Assembly: GCA_945867245.1 (NCBI GenBank)
Contig: CAMBHQ010000018.1
Span: 1 to 10,226, forward strand
Source of the DNA: an uncultured Porphyromonas sp.
GTDB lineage: Bacteria; Bacteroidota; Bacteroidia; Bacteroidales; Porphyromonadaceae
Reading direction: 5' to 3'
Length of the DNA stretch: 10,226 bases
The position numbers and the translations under genes are program-made. Below, piece by piece: positions 6,015-10,226 of this stretch (position 1 is the first letter of the stretch; every line of letters starts with the position of its first letter). Under the pieces are notes generated by a model. It was not told the DNA's origin. It did no database searches and worked only from the letters and a program-made list of their open reading frames with translations.

Positions 6015-7235
6015 ATGAGCGAAGAAATCAAGCTAAATAGCATAGAGGAAGCCCTCGAGGACTTCCGCAACGGAGAGTTCGTTATCGTCGTAGATGACGA
6101 GGACCGCGAGAACGAAGGCGACTTCATCATTGCCGCCGAGAAGGTTACGCCCGAGAAAATTAACTTCATGATGCGCTACGGCCGTGGCGTCCTCTGCGCC
6201 CCTATCACCGAGGAGCGTGCTAGAGCGCTAGAGCTAGAGATGCAGGTACCGACCAACACCTCTGTACACGAGACGCCTTTTACGGTAACGGTAGACCGCC
6301 TCGGAAATGGCTGTACCACTGGTGTATCGATGTACGACCGAGCACAGACCATCCTAGCACTCGCCGCCCCCGAGACACGCCCCAGCGACCTAGCACGCCC
6401 AGGACATATATGCCCGCTCCGAGCACGTAGCAAGGGCGTACTGCAGCGTGCCGGACACACCGAGGCTGCAGTAGACCTCGCCAAACTCTGTGGCTTACAG
6501 CCCGCTGCCGCCCTGATAGAGATTATCAACGAAGATGGCACTATGGCCCGCCTGCCCGAGCTTATGGAGGTGGCCCGTCGCTTCGACCTCAAGATTATCT
6601 CTATCAAGGACCTCATCGCCTATCGTCTACGCACCGAGAGCGTGGTAGAGGTGGGCGAGGAAGTGGCTATGCCTACCGAGTGGGGCGAATTCCGTCTAAC
6701 ACCCTTCCGTCAGAAAAGCAACGGACTAGAGCACATAGCGCTCTTCAAGGGCGACATACGCAATGGCGAAGACGTACTAGTGCGCGTACACTCTAGCTGT
6801 ATGACTGGGGATATCTTCGGTAGTCAGCGTTGCGAATGTGGCGAGCAGCTACACAAAGCTATGCAGATGATAGAGGCAGAGGGGCGAGGACTCATCATCT
6901 ACCTCAATCAGGAAGGACGAGGCATAGGACTAATGGACAAGATACGAGCCTACAAACTACAGGAGCAAGGCCTAGATACTGTCGATGCCAACCTCCACCT
7001 CGGACACAATGCCGACGAGCGGGACTACGGCGTCGGAGCGCACATACTGCGCGAGCTGGGCGTTAGCCGTATGCGTCTAATGACCAATAACCCCGTCAAG
7101 CGCGTTGGGCTAGAGGCCTATGGGCTAGAGATTAGCGAGATTGTCCCCGTAGAAGTAGCACCCAATAAGCACAACGCCTACTACATGCAGACCAAGAAGG
7201 AACGCATGGGACACGTACTAAAACTACTGAAGTAA
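6015..7235 (+). CDS. ribAB: Bifunctional 3,4-dihydroxy-2-butanone 4-phosphate synthase / GTP cyclohydrolase II
   Basis: A cytoplasmic fusion enzyme supplying both precursors of riboflavin: the four-carbon unit from ribulose 5-phosphate and the pyrimidine from GTP. The 406-residue length is standard. The RibB domain (about 1-205) shows the acidic metal-binding loop [10 protein letters not shown] (27-36), GHICPLRA (130-137) and His148 in GHTEAAVDL. The RibA domain (about 206-406) shows the zinc ligands Cys262, Cys273 and Cys275 with the same spacing as in E. coli RibA, then [10 protein letters not shown] (297-306), Tyr313, the DERDYG segment with Arg336, and NNPVKR (358-363). Both domains look catalytically intact. 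The ATG at 6015 gives the normal N-terminus. No FMN riboswitch or TAnnTTTG box is visible in the 33-nt gap upstream, so it is probably transcribed from the promoter before the permease gene. Confidence 0.97.
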   Translation: MSEEIKLNSIEEALEDFRNGEFVIVVDDEDRENEGDFIIAAEKVTPEKINFMMRYGRGVLCAPITEERARALELEMQVPTNTSVHETPFTVTVDRLGNGCTTGVSMYDRAQTILALAAPETRPSDLARPGHICPLRARSKGVLQRAGHTEAAVDLAKLCGLQPAAALIEIINEDGTMARLPELMEVARRFDLKIISIKDLIAYRLRTESVVEVGEEVAMPTEWGEFRLTPFRQKSNGLEHIALFKGDIRNGEDVLVRVHSSCMTGDIFGSQRCECGEQLHKAMQMIEAEGRGLIIYLNQEGRGIGLMDKIRAYKLQEQGLDTVDANLHLGHNADERDYGVGAHILRELGVSRMRLMTNNPVKRVGLEAYGLEISEIVPVEVAPNKHNAYYMQTKKERMGHVLKLLK

Positions 7236-7256
7236 GGTAGCACTGGCCAATACGCA

Positions 7257-8702
7257 ATGATTGTAGAAGACCACATATACCGCAAGATTGATACGCCACT
7301 CCTCCACCTCATCGGCGAGGTGGCGGACGAGCTCGGTCTAGAGACCTACGTCGTCGGGGGCTACGTACGCGACCTATATCTTGCTCGCCCAAGCAAGGAT
7401 ATCGATGTCGTATCGGTCGGACGTGGCATAGAGCTAGCCGAGGCTGTGGCCAAGCGCTTACCCAAGTCGCAGCTCTCTGTATTCTCACGCTTCGGTACCG
7501 CCCAGGTCAAGCATAGGGGGGTAGAGATAGAGTTCGTCGGGGCTCGGCGAGAGAGCTATAGCCCAGACAGCCGTAAACCAGTCGTCGAGGACGGGACGCT
7601 CGAGGAAGACCAGGAGCGTCGTGACTTCAGCATCAACGCTCTAGCCATCTGTCTGAATAAGGAGCGCTTCGGCGAGCTCCTAGACCCCTTCGATGGTTTG
7701 TACGACATGGATAACCTCAGTATCCGCACGCCCCTAGACCCCGATATCACTTTCAGCGACGACCCGCTACGTATGATGCGGGCTATACGCTTCGCCAGTC
7801 AGCTGGGCTTCTTCATCGAGCCCGAGACCTTCGCTGCCATAGGGCGCAATGCCGAGCGCATCGATATTATCAGTGGCGAGCGCATTATCACCGAACTGAA
7901 TAAGATACTCCTATCCCCTCGCCCATCTATAGGCTTAGAGCTATTCGAGCTTACGGGGCTAATGCAACGTATCTTCCCTGAGCTATATGACCTCAAGGGC
8001 GCAGACACCAAAGATGGCATCGGGCACAAGGACAATCTAACGCATACCTACAAAGTCGTGGACAATATGGCTAAGGCCCTATCGAAGCTTGAGCCGAGCG
8101 ACAAGCACCTGTGGCTACTCTGGGCTGCACTCCTGCACGATATAGGCAAGCCACGCACCAAGCGCTTCGATGCGCGCCTAGGCTGGACCTTCCACAACCA
8201 CGAATACATAGGAGCCAAGATGCTCCCCAAGCTCTTCCGCAGACTCAAGCTACCCCTCGACAGCAAGCTCAAGTACGTGCAGAAACTGGTAGAGCTACAT
8301 ATGCGCCCCGCCTCCCTCGTAGACGAAGGCGTTACAGACTCTGCCGTACGACGCCTACTCTTCGATGCTGGCGACGACATCGAAGACCTGATGCTCCTCG
8401 TAGAGGCTGATATCACCAGTAAGAACCCGCAGCGCGTACGTCGCTACCTCGACAACTACGTAGTAGTGCGCCAGAAACTAAGGGACATTGAGGAGAAAGA
8501 CCGCATACGCAACTTCCAGCCACCTGTGGATGGCGAGCTTATCATGCGCGTATTCGGGCTCAGCCCCTGCCCCGAGATAGGTATTATCAAAGAGCATATC
8601 AAGGATGCCATCCTCGATGGGCTCATCCCCAACGAATACGAACCCGCCTACCAATTGATGCTAGAGAAGGCCGCAAGCCTAGGCCTAAGTCCACAAGAAT
8701 AA
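7257..8702 (+). CDS. cca: CCA-adding tRNA nucleotidyltransferase with HD domain
   Basis: Adds or repairs the 3'-CCA end of tRNAs. The 481-residue protein has a class II nucleotidyltransferase head: GGYVRD (34-39), the metal-binding pair Asp48 and Asp50 in KDIDVV, RRDFSINAL (121-129), and DDPLRMMRAIRFA (168-180), which belongs to the nucleotide-recognition region. A C-terminal HD phosphohydrolase domain follows, with His263, the HD pair His294-Asp295 in ALLHDIGKPRTK, HNHE (313-316) and Asp385 as likely metal ligands. Poly(A) polymerases share the head, but the HD tail and the motifs favour a CCA enzyme. The ATG at 7257 lies 21 nt after the ribAB stop, and the next gene starts 5 nt after its own stop, so all three are probably one transcript. 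Confidence 0.93.
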   Translation: MIVEDHIYRKIDTPLLHLIGEVADELGLETYVVGGYVRDLYLARPSKDIDVVSVGRGIELAEAVAKRLPKSQLSVFSRFGTAQVKHRGVEIEFVGARRESYSPDSRKPVVEDGTLEEDQERRDFSINALAICLNKERFGELLDPFDGLYDMDNLSIRTPLDPDITFSDDPLRMMRAIRFASQLGFFIEPETFAAIGRNAERIDIISGERIITELNKILLSPRPSIGLELFELTGLMQRIFPELYDLKGADTKDGIGHKDNLTHTYKVVDNMAKALSKLEPSDKHLWLLWAALLHDIGKPRTKRFDARLGWTFHNHEYIGAKMLPKLFRRLKLPLDSKLKYVQKLVELHMRPASLVDEGVTDSAVRRLLFDAGDDIEDLMLLVEADITSKNPQRVRRYLDNYVVVRQKLRDIEEKDRIRNFQPPVDGELIMRVFGLSPCPEIGIIKEHIKDAILDGLIPNEYEPAYQLMLEKAASLGLSPQE

Positions 8703-8707
8703 GACCA

Positions 8708-9649
8708 ATGAAGTTATCACAAATCCTATTCTTCTCCTTTGCCCTAGTCGCTAGTCTGTATCTAGTGTCCTGCCAAGGGACTCAGCAGAGCGACAAATAC
8801 CGCATTGCCCTGACTATAGCCCCGAGTGAAGGGCTCATCAAGCGTATGCTCGACAGCTCTGCACTCACTCAGACAGAGTGCCACGTGCTACTACCCAGCG
8901 GAGCCATCCCAGAGAACTACGAGCCGACAGTCGAGACTGTCGCCTTCCTAGAGCAGTGTGATGCCTGGTACTACGTGGGCGACCTCGGCTTCGAGAGTCA
9001 ATGGGTAGAGCGTGTCCGACAGATTAACCCTGATATCAAGCTCGTACGCCTAGACCAAGGCCTCCGGCACATCCTAGTGGAGCATAGCCACGGCAACCAT
9101 AAGCACACTATTGCAGACCCTCACTATTGGTTCAGCATTCAGGGCCTAGAGGTTATGAGCCATAATATAGCCTCGGCCCTGCGTGAGGTATTCCCAGACA
9201 AGGTCAATACGGACTATGCCGATAGCCTAATCCAGCAACTGAGCACAGGACTAGAGGCGTACCGCCAAACCTCCGCCACAGAGACTACGCCCGACCTCCT
9301 CGTCTACCACCCGGCCCTCACCTACCTAGCTAGCGAGCTAGGCATTCGACAGATGGTCATAGAGCAGGATGGTAAGGAGCCTAGCCCTCAGCACCTCGCC
9401 CACTTGGCGCAGCAGTGGTGCCCCATGCCGACAGCAAGCAATACCCCGCTGAGTGCAGAGCAGACGCTCATCGGCCTAGGCGGCAACCCACGCCTAGTGG
9501 TCCTGCGCGAATACCGCGACCTCTCGCTTGCACTGGCGAAGACCTATGGCCTCCATACCCTGATGGCGAATAAGCAAAGCCCCTACATCCTCGACATCTT
9601 CGCCGAAGACATCTGGGCCGAGCTTCCCCGCTTCTATCCCCGCCCCTAG
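8708..9649 (+). CDS. Zinc/manganese-type ABC transporter substrate-binding lipoprotein (ZnuA-like)
   Basis: A 313-residue protein with a signal peptide (about 1-21) and a lipobox ending LVSC (lipidated Cys22). It is therefore probably a lipoprotein anchored in the inner membrane and facing the periplasm, where it would capture Zn or Mn for an ABC importer. Cluster A-1 family signs are NYEPT (70-74), a short His-rich loop with His126, 128, 131 and 133, then DPHYWFS (137-143) with ligand His139. VYHPALTYLASELGI (199-213) carries ligand His201, and EQDGKEPSPQHL (219-230) is also typical. In many ZnuA proteins a His ligand stands near residues 69-70; here the sequence is IPENYEP, so that site seems to be altered. 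The cognate permease and ATPase genes are absent from the window. The 5-nt gap ties it to cca. Zinc is inferred from the family, not shown. Confidence 0.87.
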   Translation: MKLSQILFFSFALVASLYLVSCQGTQQSDKYRIALTIAPSEGLIKRMLDSSALTQTECHVLLPSGAIPENYEPTVETVAFLEQCDAWYYVGDLGFESQWVERVRQINPDIKLVRLDQGLRHILVEHSHGNHKHTIADPHYWFSIQGLEVMSHNIASALREVFPDKVNTDYADSLIQQLSTGLEAYRQTSATETTPDLLVYHPALTYLASELGIRQMVIEQDGKEPSPQHLAHLAQQWCPMPTASNTPLSAEQTLIGLGGNPRLVVLREYRDLSLALAKTYGLHTLMANKQSPYILDIFAEDIWAELPRFYPRP

Positions 9650-9665
9650 ACGAAACCTCAATACG

Positions 9666-9711
9666 AAACAAGAGCTAGCAAGCCGTAGTACACGCTTGCT
9701 AGCTCTTGTTT
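9666..9711. terminator. Bidirectional intrinsic terminator between convergent genes
   Basis: A perfect 18-bp stem (9666-9683 with 9694-9711, GCTAGC in each arm) and a 10-nt loop, followed on the plus strand by TGTTTATAG. On the minus strand it is followed by GTTTCGTATT. It lies 16 nt after the znuA-like stop and 48 nt after the stop of the convergent membrane gene, so it can end transcription from both sides. The T tracts are short. Confidence 0.85.
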
Positions 9712-9758
9712 GTTTATAGATACGTCTACTGCTAAACAATAGGAGGCCCACTGCATCT

Positions 9759-10226
9759 CTACGGCCTCTCCATAGCGCTCCTATCCGAACAGAATGAGAG
9801 CAATATTAAGCATAGGATATTTAGTATAGCCTCAATCACAAGCACCATCGATACCAGCAAGAGCAATAGCGTCCCTAAGCCAGTCCAAGCCCCCCAAGCC
9901 CTATCCCATATTCCATCGTCCATCAGCACCGATAGCGTAAACAGTAAAAGTATCAATGCTGTAGGAATAAAGCGCACAACGAGTAGCACCTTATGCAACC
10001 GTCCCAAGTGTCGTAGCCTACGTACACACAGACTAACGGCTCCGAGATGTAGCAAGGCCACAACAATCCAAACCAGCAGCACCAGAAGAATCAGAAAGCT
10101 CCCCGAGACTGAATTTACGGCCCATCCAACGAATAGATAGACAAGTATCCCTGCCAACAGATAGCAGGCAAGGCCAGACAGCCCCTCCAAGCGGGAAGCC
10201 TTTCCTTCGAAATCCAACGCAGAACG
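9759..10226 (-). CDS. Unrecognised multi-pass membrane protein (start probably outside the window)
   Basis: I do not recognise this family. From a possible TTG start at 10217-10215 it would have 152 residues, but the frame stays open through the last three codons to the right edge, so the true start may lie further upstream. It is very rich in Leu, Val and Ile, with hydrophobic stretches at about residues 15-36, 40-64, 78-99 and 113-143 (numbered from the TTG), i.e. four or five membrane helices. A basic loop (RRLRHLGRLHK, 66-76) would favour a cytoplasmic position, and the tail SDRSAMERP is short and polar. No enzymatic motif is visible. The coding strand looks less GC-rich than its neighbours. 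It is convergent with the znuA-like gene and shares its terminator; it could be a small integral membrane protein of an operon lying to the right. Confidence 0.7.
   Translation of the reverse strand, partial: RSALDFEGKASRLEGLSGLACYLLAGILVYLFVGWAVNSVSGSFLILLVLLVWIVVALLHLGAVSLCVRRLRHLGRLHKVLLVVRFIPTALILLLFTLSVLMDDGIWDRAWGAWTGLGTLLLLLVSMVLVIEAILNILCLILLSFCSDRSAMERP

Noticed and set aside
1..10226. CRISPR array, tRNA, rRNA, phage or defence genes
   Set aside because: No regularly spaced repeats, cloverleaf-like sequences or characteristic protein motifs of these were found on either strand.

Overview
The window most likely comes from a Bacteroidota chromosome, probably a Porphyromonas-like member of the Bacteroidales. 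The clues are the acpP-fabF pair next to a divergent purN, a fused ribAB gene, an LptF/LptG permease much longer than the proteobacterial kind, starts without Shine-Dalgarno sequences, and promoter boxes matching the Bacteroidota -7 consensus TAnnTTTG. The genus is an inference from gene order and protein style. Base composition is moderately GC-rich by eye, and the Leu codon CTA and the tetranucleotide CTAG are strikingly common.

Layout: (1) 1-731, minus strand: acpP followed by the 5' part of fabF (fatty acid synthesis), which runs off the left edge. (2) 732-862: a divergent control region where the acpP and purN promoters appear to face each other, so their leaders would overlap. (3) 863-1441, plus: purN (purine synthesis). 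(4) 1442-1568: a nested hairpin (1446-1518) and an AT palindrome. (5) 1569-3758, plus: a complete Cu(I)-type P1B ATPase (copA). (6) 3759-3986: a 144-bp element with 18-bp terminal inverted repeats and a perfect 10-bp direct repeat on both sides, i.e. a MITE or IS relic, followed by a consensus promoter box. (7) 3987-9649, plus: a likely operon of an LptF/LptG-family permease, ribAB (riboflavin), a CCA-adding tRNA nucleotidyltransferase and a zinc-type substrate-binding lipoprotein, with gaps of 33, 21 and 5 nt. (8) 9650-9758: a strong bidirectional hairpin terminator between convergent genes. (9) 9759 to the right edge, minus: an unrecognised multi-pass membrane protein whose frame is still open at the edge.

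The genes are mostly core housekeeping functions: lipid, purine and flavin synthesis, tRNA maturation, LPS export, and copper and zinc handling. I see no defence system, CRISPR array, rRNA, tRNA gene, phage or intact transposase. The most interesting items lie between genes: the small transposed element just upstream of the lpt-rib-cca-znuA operon (which carries its own outward-facing promoter-like box), the nested hairpin after purN, and the face-to-face acpP/purN promoters. All gaps between genes are under 300 bases, and each is described.
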